From positions 1-64,000 of the forward strand of contig NZ_JAFREP010000032.1 of the NCBI RefSeq assembly GCF_017377855.1: DNA of 64,000 nt, given 5' to 3'. The notes under the pieces were generated by a model. That model was not told the origin of the DNA, did no database searches, and saw only the letters and a list, made by a program, of their open reading frames with translations. Origin of the DNA: Acanthopleuribacter pedis (GTDB taxonomy: Bacteria; Acidobacteriota; Holophagae; Acanthopleuribacterales; Acanthopleuribacteraceae). A program made the position numbers and the translations under genes. Numbering within the stretch: the stretch's first letter is position 1; each line of letters begins with the position of its first letter. This document shows positions 25,196-34,213 of this stretch, piece by piece.

Positions 25196-28100
25196 TTAAT
25201 CGGCGCGGGCCCCGGTTTCCATGCGGTCGGCCGCTAAGCGGTTTTGATTGAGGAACTCGGTGGGCGTCATCCCGTAAACCTCGCGGAACGCCATGGCAAA
25301 GTCACGCAGCGAGCGGTAACCACAACGAAAGGCGATCTGGTTCATAATCGGCTCGTCCTCGGCCAACAGTTCACACGCCAACTTCAAGCGCGCGTCGCGA
25401 ATCAGCAGGTGCAGGTCCAGGCCGAGCAGTGCTTCAACCTTGCGTTCCAACTGGACAAGGGTTAAATCCAAGGCCTCGGCAATCACCTCGGCGGGAAACG
25501 GTCGATTTTCATCGTCCACCCCGTGGATCAAATCGGTCATATCCGCCAATAAACGGGCGTCTTCCTCGCGCCATGCGGCTCGGCCGGCCGTATCGGCGCC
25601 ATCATCCCCACCTAAACCGAGCTGTTGCTGGTGTGCCTTGACGGCCTCGCGGCGCGCATCCAAGTGACGGGCCAACAAATCGAGTAATTCTTGCGTTTGA
25701 AACGGCTTAATCAGGCAGGTTACCCCGCCTTGCTCCCGTTGGTTAATTTGGTGCGCCTCGCCGGCGGTGGCGGTAAGCATCACCACCGCGATGTGGCTCA
25801 AGGCCGGATCGGCATTTTTGAGGGCAACCAAATCCTCGTCCCCCCCCAGTGAGATCATGCCTGCATCGCACAGGATCAGGTCGGGCACGACCCGGCGCAT
25901 CTCCACCAAGGCATCGCGGTAGTCGGCGGCTTCAATCACGCGGTAGCTGTCTTTAATCTTGTGAGCGAGGTAGCGACGGAAACCGCGACTGCCGGCAACC
26001 ACCAGCACGGAGGGTCGCGCATCATCGGCATATTCAGCCGCATCCGCGTCGTCCGAGGCCGCGCCCGCAACAGCGGTCGGCTCGGGAGGTACCGCCGGCT
26101 CGCGCGGCACACGGGGCAAGGTGCCCGCCTCGGCCGCCTCGAAAGCGAGGTCTATCGTGGCCACCGGCCCCTGCTCCCCCTCAAACCAGGTGATCCGCGC
26201 GGCGAGGGCGTCGCACAAGGTTTCGACACGGTCGCGTAGCAACGCATCGAAGACATCAGCGGTCCCATCACCATCCGGTAAAGACACGGCGATTTGCAGC
26301 CGGAGCGGCGCGCCCTCGGCCTCCAAATCAACGGCGGCGGTTTGTTCATGTCGCGTGGCAAAGTCGAGTAATTGGTGCAGCACACGCCGCAGCAATTCGG
26401 CATCACCAACCACGACCTGCCGATCCCGCGGCAAGGCGGCGGAAAACTGAATGCCGAGCCGTTCACAACGGGCACGAAAAACACGCCTAAAATCGTCGAG
26501 CAAACGCCCCAAATCGAAGGGTTCGTGAATCGCGGGCGGTAACGGCGTCTGACCACCGCGGTCCAACAACAAGTCGACACGGCGCCAAGCCTCGGCGACC
26601 CCTTGCTCCACATCGGTAAATGCAGGCTCCAGTTGTTGGGGGAGATCAACCCCGCCGCGGCGGATTTGGGCCAGGCCGTCGAGGGTCATGGCGAAAGCGT
26701 CGCGCAGTTGGTGGTTCACCTGGAGCAGGAACTGCTCGCCACGGGCCTCGGCCGCTTGTTCGCGGCGACGGGTCTCCTGCAGCTCGTCCTGCTTCTTTTC
26801 CAAGCGCTGTTGCAAATCTTTGACACGGTGCTCCAACGCACGCAATGCCTTGCGTTCTTTTTCCATACTCTGTTTTTGTTTTTGCAGTTCGCCGCGATCA
26901 TGGCGGGCGTCTTGCCGCAGGCGCCGGTCGCGACGGTAAAACAACACCGAAAAAACCAGCAGCAACATCAAGCCGCTACCGGCATAACCAACCACCGCCC
27001 AAGGCGAGGCAAACCAAGGTTGGTTCACCTGAACTTCGAATGCGTGGCCGCCGTCCATCCAGCGACCCGCCGCATCGGCCGCCTGCAAACGCAACCGGTA
27101 TGCGCCCGGCGCCAGATCGGCGAACAGCAACTGACGCCGCCCCGCTTCCAGTTCCACCCAGTCCGGGGTTAGCCCTTCCATTTTAAAGCGGTAACGGATG
27201 TCTTGCAGGCGAGAGAAATCGAGGCCGGTAAAACTGAGCCCCACATGGTTTTGGTCATAGGGCACGCTGATCTCGGTCTGTCGAAAAGGTGGCTGTCGCA
27301 ACAAGGCCTCCGGCCGATCCGGCGCTACCGCAACCGGTTGGTAGTTAAGCTGAAGCGCGGTGACCAACACCGGTGGGGCGACCTTACCGAGTTCTTGGCG
27401 ATCCGTGATACGCAGCACGCCGCGTTCCGCGCCGACCACCCAACGTGTCCCGAGCCGATCCTCGAAAAAGGATCGGAAAGGCCCGGAACGCCACCGTTTC
27501 GGCGGCAACGACAAACCGGGTTCGGGTACCAACGAGGGCAGCATCCACAGACCACGATCACCGGCAAGCCACAGACGTTGTTGTTCGTCCACCATGGTAT
27601 CGCGCACGAAAAGGACGCGCTCAGGCGATGATTCGGGCTCCAACGCGTCCCGATCCTGGTGGAAATCGCTCGCATTGGCAAGGATAACCGGCGATTCCAT
27701 GCCGGGGCTCACCAAAAGTAACTGTTCCGAGGTGGCCGCCAAAAGGCCGCCTTCAGGCAGAAAACGAAGATGGGAAACGGGCCTTCCCGCGGTAATTTTG
27801 AGGACGGCCTGGTAGCCGTGCGGCAGGGAAACCCCCGGTTTCACGGCGACCAAACGATCCGTGGCGAAAGAAAGGTAAAAGAGCCCGCGATCCGTGCCCA
27901 GCCACAAGCCGGCTTCGCCATGCAGGGTCATCGCGTAAACGCTTCGCCAAGAAACTGTCGCCGAATCGTCACCTTGTACCTTAAAGAACCGCAGGGTTCC
28001 ACGCGGGTGGTCGTATTGAATTAACCGATCACTATCGGCGCCGGCGAACCACACCCGCCCGCGACCGTCACCCAGGCAAACCCCAATGTCCGCGGGTAGT

Positions 28101-28456
28101 TTGTCCTCGCCCCCGTCGTTTTGGTTCACCGTTTGGAGCGCTTGGCCGGCCTGAGAAAAAACCCAAGCCCCGCCTTGGCCGACCAACAGAAAATCATCAT
28201 CACCCAGCGCCGCGAACCGGCGCGGACCGAGCGCACCCGCCACGGACACCCGCCGGTACCCTTCGAACCGTTGCAAGCCGTCGGGCGTCGCCAACCACCA
28301 AAACCCGTAACGGTCTTCATGGAGATCACGAATCGCCACCTCGGCGAGGGGCGCCGGCGTCTCCATGCGCTGGGCCTGACCGATCCCGCCCGCGCCGCCA
28401 ACGGCAAAAAAGAGGAGCAACGTCTTGAAAAGGTGGGTAAAAAACAAACGCGCCAT
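25196..28456 (-). CDS. Hybrid one-protein two-component regulator (propeller, degenerate kinase, degenerate receiver, AraC HTH)
   Basis: A 1086-residue single-chain signalling protein: signal peptide (1-28), poorly conserved propeller (30-370), Y_Y_Y domain (about 385-465), transmembrane helix (485-507), long coiled coil (515-575), H-box-like NHQLRD with His583, a HATPase-like region lacking clear G1/G2 glycine motifs, a receiver domain (about 835-955) and an AraC-type HTH (about 985-1075, CGYRSLRDFAMAFREVYGMTP). The receiver keeps Asp864 (LILCDAG) and Lys (LIKPF) but has AG in place of the N-terminal acidic pair. The plan matches hybrid systems of Bacteroidetes that couple periplasmic ligand to transcription. 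Target genes unknown. Confidence 0.85.
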   Translation of the reverse strand: MARLFFTHLFKTLLLFFAVGGAGGIGQAQRMETPAPLAEVAIRDLHEDRYGFWWLATPDGLQRFEGYRRVSVAGALGPRRFAALGDDDFLLVGQGGAWVFSQAGQALQTVNQNDGGEDKLPADIGVCLGDGRGRVWFAGADSDRLIQYDHPRGTLRFFKVQGDDSATVSWRSVYAMTLHGEAGLWLGTDRGLFYLSFATDRLVAVKPGVSLPHGYQAVLKITAGRPVSHLRFLPEGGLLAATSEQLLLVSPGMESPVILANASDFHQDRDALEPESSPERVLFVRDTMVDEQQRLWLAGDRGLWMLPSLVPEPGLSLPPKRWRSGPFRSFFEDRLGTRWVVGAERGVLRITDRQELGKVAPPVLVTALQLNYQPVAVAPDRPEALLRQPPFRQTEISVPYDQNHVGLSFTGLDFSRLQDIRYRFKMEGLTPDWVELEAGRRQLLFADLAPGAYRLRLQAADAAGRWMDGGHAFEVQVNQPWFASPWAVVGYAGSGLMLLLVFSVLFYRRDRRLRQDARHDRGELQKQKQSMEKERKALRALEHRVKDLQQRLEKKQDELQETRRREQAAEARGEQFLLQVNHQLRDAFAMTLDGLAQIRRGGVDLPQQLEPAFTDVEQGVAEAWRRVDLLLDRGGQTPLPPAIHEPFDLGRLLDDFRRVFRARCERLGIQFSAALPRDRQVVVGDAELLRRVLHQLLDFATRHEQTAAVDLEAEGAPLRLQIAVSLPDGDGTADVFDALLRDRVETLCDALAARITWFEGEQGPVATIDLAFEAAEAGTLPRVPREPAVPPEPTAVAGAASDDADAAEYADDARPSVLVVAGSRGFRRYLAHKIKDSYRVIEAADYRDALVEMRRVVPDLILCDAGMISLGGDEDLVALKNADPALSHIAVVMLTATAGEAHQINQREQGGVTCLIKPFQTQELLDLLARHLDARREAVKAHQQQLGLGGDDGADTAGRAAWREEDARLLADMTDLIHGVDDENRPFPAEVIAEALDLTLVQLERKVEALLGLDLHLLIRDARLKLACELLAEDEPIMNQIAFRCGYRSLRDFAMAFREVYGMTPTEFLNQNRLAADRMETGARAD

Positions 28457-28700
28457 CGTGGACCCTGGATCGGTGAATAATGGTTGGGGGTTTCGCCGGT
28501 CGGTCGAGGGTCAACCGGTCGTCGCGAACCAACCCAAACCCGATCAAGGCTTGCCGTGAGGCGGTTAAAAACCATGGCATAGGTGGTCGACGCTCTGCAT
28601 TATACCGCGATTCAAGAACGTTTTTCAGCAGATATCAAGTTTTTACACAAGACAACAAAAACACTTATTATCAGCTACTTACAATACAAACAAAGATTAC

Positions 28701-28733
28701 AAAAGGCGCGCGAACGAGACCGCCCACGCGCCT
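28701..28733 (-). terminator. Possible terminator after the leucine-dehydrogenase-like gene
   Basis: On the minus strand a GGCGCG/CGCGCC stem with a 16-base loop is followed by TTTTG, just downstream of the stop codon at 28745. The loop is large, so support is modest. Confidence 0.35.
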
Positions 28734-28744
28734 CAATGCCGCAT

Positions 28745-29881
28745 CTAGTCAAGCGGCTCGGTGGAGAAGGTCAGCGGGAACAGTTCTCGGTTTGAGAAGT
28801 CCAGATTGGTTTCCTGTGGTCCCCAAATGATTTTTTTGACCGCATGGTCAACCGCTTTGTTGAACGACAAGTTGTTGCGGAACGCGGTGCGGAAGGTCAG
28901 GCCCATCATTTTGCGCACGGTACGCGCGATCTTGGCTCGGGTCTGCTCCTCGGACAGTTTTTCGATTTCGAGGTACTGGATGGAACAAACACCACCCATG
29001 TTGGTGATGTAGTCCGGGCAATAAACCACGCCGCGGCGGTGCAGGGCTTTGCCAACCTTGGAGTTTTGCAACTGGTTGTTGGCGGCACCGCAGATGATTT
29101 TGTAGTTGATGTTGTCCAATTCGCCCTTGGTCACCACTTCACCGCCGGCGCAAGGCGCAAACACATCCACTTTGGCGTCGCGCCAGTTATTGGGATCAAC
29201 CACCTCGGCCTCGGGGTATTTGGCCAAGGCACGTTCGATGTTTTCCCGGCGGATGTCGCAAATCACCAAGGATGCACCGGCACCATTGAGGTAACCCAAC
29301 AAAGAGGTGCCCACTTTGCCCAACCCTTGAACCAAGACCTTCTTGCCCTCAAGCCCCCGCTTCCCTTCGAAAAGGTCGTGGGCAAAGTAATCGACGGCGA
29401 ATTCGATGCTGCTGAACACGCCCCAGGCGGTCCAAGGTGAAGGATCCACAACGATCCCGAAGATGTTTTTGGTGTGCGCGTGAACAATGTGCATGTCGGG
29501 CACGGTGGTGTTCATGTCCTCGGCCGTGTAGTACACATCGCGTTCGCGGTTAACCCAGGCAACGAATTTCCCGAACTCCTGCAAAATCGTTTGGCGTTCC
29601 TCGCCGGCGACCTTGGGATCGCAGATGATCACGGATTTCCCCCCACCGAGCGGCAGTTCAGCCACGGCGTTTTTAAAGGTCATGCCGCGACTCAAGCGCA
29701 AGGCGTCGGTTAAAGCCGTCGCCTCGTTGTCGTACCAAGCCATGCGGCAACCCCCCAGGGCCCAGCCACGCGAGGTATCGTGCACAGCAATAATGGAAAC
29801 CACGCCCGGCCGGATTTCGGCGCGGTAAACAGCCTCCCATTGCGGGATGCTTAGTCGGTTGACTTTCGTTTCATCAAACAT
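28745..29881 (-). CDS. Leu/Phe/Val-type amino-acid dehydrogenase
   Basis: A 378-residue cytoplasmic NAD-dependent dehydrogenase of the Glu/Leu/Phe/Val family; it oxidatively deaminates a branched-chain or aromatic amino acid to the 2-oxo acid. The catalytic region has LPLGGGKSVI with Lys82 and the substrate-site Lys70 (MTFKNA). The NAD-binding fold starts VQGLGKVGTSLL (near 180) followed by the acidic VICDI end of beta-2. The C-terminal TNMGGVCS segment is also conserved. Leucine dehydrogenase is the closest guess by length (about 365) and motifs; phenylalanine or valine specificity cannot be excluded. The ATG at 29881 has AAGGAG 6 bases upstream. Monocistronic. Confidence 0.85.
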   Translation of the reverse strand: MFDETKVNRLSIPQWEAVYRAEIRPGVVSIIAVHDTSRGWALGGCRMAWYDNEATALTDALRLSRGMTFKNAVAELPLGGGKSVIICDPKVAGEERQTILQEFGKFVAWVNRERDVYYTAEDMNTTVPDMHIVHAHTKNIFGIVVDPSPWTAWGVFSSIEFAVDYFAHDLFEGKRGLEGKKVLVQGLGKVGTSLLGYLNGAGASLVICDIRRENIERALAKYPEAEVVDPNNWRDAKVDVFAPCAGGEVVTKGELDNINYKIICGAANNQLQNSKVGKALHRRGVVYCPDYITNMGGVCSIQYLEIEKLSEEQTRAKIARTVRKMMGLTFRTAFRNNLSFNKAVDHAVKKIIWGPQETNLDFSNRELFPLTFSTEPLD

Positions 29882-30420
29882 GAGTACTCCTTCCCAGCGG
29901 AGACACACAAACATCAACCGCCGAACACGGCGCTCCCCTTATTCGTGCGTCCTTTGGAAACAAAACAATGTGGCATCGCAAATCCCATCTCTGCTCGGGT
30001 CTCGCCGACACATCTCTCCAGGCGTTCTGCCGCTACGCGGAAATCCCTGGTACGTGATGCGGTCTAACAGGTGTCGCGCCTGAGACCGTTGGTGCCGGCT
30101 CAAAAACAGTGCATATGCGGAATTCCATCGAAACGATGGGATTTTGCCGACCCCCAAGGTGTCACAGCCGGCCCCAAAAAGCAAGGCACCGCGCGGCAAG
30201 GATCACCAGAAAATTCAGGCGCGGAAGCGCATGGGTTGGCCGGCCCTCGATCCCCGCTTCCCACGCGGGAAATGGTCGGGGTTTCCCGGCACGGAACCAC
30301 GGCGTCGCGATGGAGCGCCGTCGCGGGCAAACCGCCCAATTACGCCCTCGCGATCAAAGGCTGCACCCGGCCTCGATATGCAGCGGGACAGCCACAACCC
30401 ATCCCGCATCCTGGAAATAG
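29882..30420. other. Intergenic region with nested inverted repeats
   Basis: Inverted arms gcaaatcccatc (29978-29989) and gatgggattttgc (30135-30147) enclose a second inverted pair, ggtctcgccgacac (29998-30011) with gtgtcgcgcctgagacc (30071-30087). The centres are about 20 bp apart, so folding is imperfect. This resembles the palindromic elements elsewhere but without the shared core. No gene is supported. Confidence 0.45.
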
Positions 30421-30458
30421 AAAAAGCCCGAAACGCTGTAAAACGTTTCGGGCTTTTT
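30421..30458 (-). terminator. Terminator after tRNA-Met
   Basis: A 15-bp stem aaaaagcccgaaacg / cgtttcgggcttttt with an 8-base loop and T runs on both strands, 5 bp downstream of the tRNA 3' end. It can work in both directions. Confidence 0.85.
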
Positions 30459-30462
30459 CAGA

Positions 30463-30536
30463 TGGCGATGGAGGGAATCGAACCCCCGACACCACGGATA
30501 TGAGCCGTGTGCTCTAACCATCTGAGCTACATCGCC
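30463..30536 (-). tRNA. tRNA-Met (CAT), elongator type
   Basis: The minus strand folds as a cloverleaf: acceptor GGCGATG/CATCGCC, D arm AGCTCAGATGGTTAGAGC, anticodon stem CACGG/CCGTG with loop CTCATAT (anticodon CAT), and T arm with GGTTCGATTCC. The discriminator is A and CCA is not encoded. The G1-C72 acceptor pair and lack of the initiator GGG/CCC anticodon stem mark it as elongator Met; a lysidine-modified tRNA-Ile2 is possible but less likely from the overall match to elongator Met. A terminator follows. Confidence 0.93.
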
Positions 30537-30549
30537 AAAAGGCTTGCCT

Positions 30550-30577
30550 ATACTAACCGATCTCTCGCAAAGGTCAA
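30550..30577 (-). promoter_or_regulatory. Promoter of tRNA-Met
   Basis: On the minus strand TTGACC (30572-30577) and TAGTAT (30550-30555) are separated by 16 bp, ending 13 bp before the tRNA 5' end. Confidence 0.65.
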
Positions 30578-31011
30578 GCACTTTTTTCACAAACACCAAT
30601 CAACCTCATTGTCCCCAACCACTTGACTTCAAAAACCACCGTTTTTTCCACCCCAAACCGGCCGTTTCGGAGGGTTTTGTTCCCGCGCCGCGGCGCTCGT
30701 CGCGCATCCGGTTCAGCAAGGCCGCACCCCATCGCGTGACTGACCAAATCGAACGCCGATCCACCACGCAGCCCAGGTGATCAACATCACCAAACACGGG
30801 CTGCCCACAAAAACTCAACTTCCCTAAATTTAATTTTCAAAGCAATTTACATACATCTTCACCGGATCAAACAATTCTAGATTCAATTTCTCGCATCTCT
30901 TTTTTCGTCCTGGACGAAAGGGATATTGAAGCTTCACTTAACCCTATCAAATCGCGGGTTCGCTAAACGCGTGTACCGAACCCGACCCATCTTTGTCTTG
31001 AAGGAGACGTT
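30578..31011. other. Intergenic region upstream of the DUF4331 gene
   Basis: About 430 bp between divergent transcripts. Positions 30825-30960 are AT-rich and likely hold the promoter for the plus-strand operon. No gene or clear -35/-10 pair was recognised. Confidence 0.4.
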
Positions 31012-32526
31012 ATGTCATTCCCAAGAAAAGGGATCGCTGTGTCCACGTGGACCCTGACCGGATTCCTACTGCTCTTGCCCATCCTTTCTGCTTCCAGCCA
31101 CCGCGAAGCCCCACACACCCTTGAAATCCCCAAAACCGACGGCACCGACTTTTATATGTTCCGAAGCTATGAGTCCGGCCGCGAGGACACCATCACCCTC
31201 ATCGCCAACTACAATCCGCTCCAACTACCCTACGGCGGTCCCAACTACTTCTTACTCGACGAGGACGCCGTTTACGAAATTCACATCGATACCAACGGCG
31301 ACGGCATCGAGGACCTCACCTTCCAGTTCAACTTCGCCAACAACCTCGCCGAAAACTTCACGCTCCCGGTCGGCGACGGTGAAAACGTCATGAATATGGC
31401 GATTCCCTTGGTACAAATCGGCGCACTCAGCGCGGCGAATAATCCCAACAGCGGCGTCCTTCAGGTTCAGGAATCCTATACGCTGGACCTCATCAGCGGC
31501 GACCGCCGCACCGGCACCCGCACCGCGATAACTAACGCGGACGGGGCGACGACCTTCAGCAAACCGGCCGACAACTTCGGGGTTAAGTCGATTCCCGATT
31601 ACGCGGGTTACGCGGACAGCCACATCCACACCATCACCCTGCCCAACGGCGACAGCGGCCGGGTGTTCGTCGGCCAGCGCCAGGAAGGGTTCGTGTTCAA
31701 CATCGGCAAAGGTTTTGACCTGCTCAACCTCAACCCGCTCGGTGCTGTCGACGCGGCCTCCTCAGCGCTGCAACAGGTCAACATCACCTCGCTGTGCCTG
31801 GAAATCCCCATCTCCTTTCTGACCCAGCAAGGCGAGCCGGTGATCGGCGCCTGGACCACCGCGAGCAAACGCCAAAACCGGGTGTTGTTGGCCGAGGCGG
31901 TCCCGGTGACCAACCCATTCGAACGCAACAGCAGCGAAGGCACGACCTCATTCGACAACCCCGACGTTGAATTTGGTGCCTGGCATCAAGTTTCGCGCCT
32001 GGGCATGCCTTTGGTGAATGAGGTGGTCATCGGGCTACCCGACAAAAACAAGTTCAACTTCAGCGAACCCAAGGACGACGGTCAATTCGCGGGTTACGTA
32101 ACCAATCCGGTGTTCCCCGAGCTCATCGAGGTACTGTTTTCCGACGCCGGCGCGGTCGCCCCCAACCTCTTCCCCCGCGAGGATCTGATCCAGGTATTCC
32201 TAACCGGCATTCCCGGCCTCAACCAGCCGGCCAACGGCACCGCCGCCGAAATGCTGCGACTCAACACGGGCATAGCACCAACCCCGCGCGCCGAACAAAA
32301 CACCTTGGGCGTTTTGGCCGGCGACAATGCCGGGTTCCCCAACGGACGCCGACCCGGTGACGATGTGGTCGACGCCGCACTGCGCGTGGTGATGGGCGTG
32401 TTGCTGGATGCCGAGGTTGCGCCAACCGGCAGCCTGCCGTTTACCGACGGCGCCGCCATTGACGCCACCATGTTCCAGGACCGTTTCCCCTACCTCAACC
32501 CACCTGTTAACGGTTCTGATTTTTAG
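31012..32526 (+). CDS. Secreted DUF4331-domain protein
   Basis: A 504-residue exported protein. The signal peptide (1-28) is followed at once by the DUF4331 hallmark SSHREAP (about residues 28-34), then DGTDFYMFRSYE and an Asp-rich beta region (NGDGIEDLTFQF). DUF4331 proteins are widespread secreted proteins whose biochemical role is not known; here the fold covers nearly the full length. The ATG at 31012 has AAGGAGA at good spacing. The next gene follows after 9 bp, indicating an operon of three exported proteins (31012, 32536, 33356). Confidence 0.88.
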   Translation: MSFPRKGIAVSTWTLTGFLLLLPILSASSHREAPHTLEIPKTDGTDFYMFRSYESGREDTITLIANYNPLQLPYGGPNYFLLDEDAVYEIHIDTNGDGIEDLTFQFNFANNLAENFTLPVGDGENVMNMAIPLVQIGALSAANNPNSGVLQVQESYTLDLISGDRRTGTRTAITNADGATTFSKPADNFGVKSIPDYAGYADSHIHTITLPNGDSGRVFVGQRQEGFVFNIGKGFDLLNLNPLGAVDAASSALQQVNITSLCLEIPISFLTQQGEPVIGAWTTASKRQNRVLLAEAVPVTNPFERNSSEGTTSFDNPDVEFGAWHQVSRLGMPLVNEVVIGLPDKNKFNFSEPKDDGQFAGYVTNPVFPELIEVLFSDAGAVAPNLFPREDLIQVFLTGIPGLNQPANGTAAEMLRLNTGIAPTPRAEQNTLGVLAGDNAGFPNGRRPGDDVVDAALRVVMGVLLDAEVAPTGSLPFTDGAAIDATMFQDRFPYLNPPVNGSDF

Positions 32527-32535
32527 GAGGACCCC

Positions 32536-33300
32536 GTGAAAATACTGTTTAGCCTACTGTGTTTGGCGGCCGGGTGTGTGTCGCTTTCGGCCGCACCCCA
32601 ATGGATCGCCCACCTCTCGGCAAACGACGATTTCAAATCCGACATTCTGGTTCGCAACGATTCCTTCGACGAAACACTGTCCGTCACCCTTAACTTCTTC
32701 GCCTCAGACGGCGGTGAAGCGGCGGTGACCCTGACGGATGCGGCCGGTCAACAAAATGCGGTGCGGCGCTGGGAAGTGACCCTGGCCCCGCAAACGGCGG
32801 CCCTGGTTCAGTTGCAAAGCGTGACCGGCGGCGATAATCGCAGCGTTCAAGCCCGCGTCGACGCGCTGAACCAAAGCAACGAGGAAACAACGCTCTTGGC
32901 GGTCGAAGCGAGCTTCACCCGATTTGAAGCAGGCACGGCCGTCTCCAAGGTCGGCGTGGCCCTCTCCGCCCCGGCCAGGATCTTCAAAGTCAACACCCCG
33001 GCATCGGAGCCGCGTGGTTTCGGCATCACCAACACCGACCCAGGCCAAAGCTGCGAATGTACCTTCACGCTGGTTGGCAACGACGGCACCCAGCTCGGAA
33101 CCACCACGGCCTCGATCCCGGCCCACGCCAAATGGCTCGGCGTGGTCGACACGCTGTTCCCCGGGTACGCGACCACCTTAAACAGTGAGCTGGGCTCGAT
33201 CAACGCCTTGTGCAGCACCCCGGTGGTTGTTCAAGGTTTGGCTTTTAACGGCACCGTCACTTCAGGCATTCCCACCACGGGTTTTAACCTCTCACCTTAA
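32536..33300 (+). CDS. Exported protein of unknown function
   Basis: A 254-residue protein with a signal peptide (about 1-20, cleavage near LSAAP). The mature part is beta-rich, with two probable Ig-like sandwich repeats (VRNDSFDETLSVTLNFFASDG and ITNTDPGQSCECTFTLVGNDG show the same pattern of a strand, Asn/Asp turn, strand). The second repeat has Cys pair CEC. A GTG start is used, with AGGAGG directly upstream. It sits 9 bp after the DUF4331 gene. No family recognised. Confidence 0.75.
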   Translation: MKILFSLLCLAAGCVSLSAAPQWIAHLSANDDFKSDILVRNDSFDETLSVTLNFFASDGGEAAVTLTDAAGQQNAVRRWEVTLAPQTAALVQLQSVTGGDNRSVQARVDALNQSNEETTLLAVEASFTRFEAGTAVSKVGVALSAPARIFKVNTPASEPRGFGITNTDPGQSCECTFTLVGNDGTQLGTTTASIPAHAKWLGVVDTLFPGYATTLNSELGSINALCSTPVVVQGLAFNGTVTSGIPTTGFNLSP

Positions 33301-33355
33301 CCCCCAGCCGCGGGCCGGTCGCCGGACGGCCCGCTATCTTTTTCAAGGATTTCCC

Positions 33356-34198
33356 ATGTTTCGCACCCGTCTCTTTTCCCTGCTGTTCAGCTGCTGGACA
33401 CTCGCCACCTTTTCGTCACTTCTCGGCCACGACTTTTGGCTAAGCCCGCACGAGGCGACCCTCAACCAACCCGGCCCGGTCAAAATCCAAGCCTTTCTCG
33501 GCGATCACTTTCGCGGCGAGGCCATCATCCCATCGCCTAAACTAGTAGATCAATTCTGGTTACGCGACGAAAAAGGTCTACGACCGGTCAAGGCGGCGGG
33601 GATGTTGGGCTTGGCCGCCGTCGGCCGCGTGGAAGCAACCGGCCCCTGCTTAATCGCCTACGCGGGCAAAGCTAAATTTCTGCAGCTACCCGCGACCAAG
33701 TTTGAAACCTATTTGGAGGAAGAACATTTAACCGCAATCCGCGACCACCGACGCGAACAGGCGACCCAAAACAAACCTGGCCGCGAATTCTTCTCGCGTT
33801 GTGCCAAAGCCCTTGTGGCGGTTGGCGCGGTGGATGCCGTCTCAATCCAACAGATGGTGGCCGGGCACCCGCTGGAAATCACCCCGCAAAGCAATCCATT
33901 TCAGGCCCAACTCGGCGAGCGGCTGGATTTTAAGTTGACCTTCGAAGGACGCCCCCTACCCAATCAGCGCATTGTGCTTTATCGCCGCACCCCGGAACGC
34001 GAACCGCTCATCATGCACACCGACGAACGGGGTCGCATCACGGTCACGGTTGACCACCAGGGTGCGTGGATGTTGAAGGCGGTCCACATGGTCCCCCATA
34101 AAAATCCGAAAGAAGCCGAGTGGCGCAGTTACTGGGCTTCGACCACCTTTTCCAATGCCGCGGGCGCGGCGCCGTCCGCGACCACCGCGTCGAAATAA
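33356..34198 (+). CDS. Exported DUF4198-domain protein
   Basis: A 280-residue exported protein. The signal peptide (1-23) is followed directly by HDFWLSPHEATL, the usual start of DUF4198 proteins, which are periplasmic Ig-like proteins often linked to nickel or cobalt uptake. The C-terminal half (LGERLDFKLTFEGRPLPNQRIVLYRR, DERGRITVTVDHQGAWMLKAVHM) is the typical beta-sandwich with a conserved trailing His. The ATG at 33356 has AAGGA upstream; the frame extends back to 33185 inside the previous gene and is rejected. No transporter gene adjoins it, so the metal role is only inference. Confidence 0.82.
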   Translation: MFRTRLFSLLFSCWTLATFSSLLGHDFWLSPHEATLNQPGPVKIQAFLGDHFRGEAIIPSPKLVDQFWLRDEKGLRPVKAAGMLGLAAVGRVEATGPCLIAYAGKAKFLQLPATKFETYLEEEHLTAIRDHRREQATQNKPGREFFSRCAKALVAVGAVDAVSIQQMVAGHPLEITPQSNPFQAQLGERLDFKLTFEGRPLPNQRIVLYRRTPEREPLIMHTDERGRITVTVDHQGAWMLKAVHMVPHKNPKEAEWRSYWASTTFSNAAGAAPSATTASK

Positions 34199-34213
34199 GC
34201 GGGCAAAAGGCGC

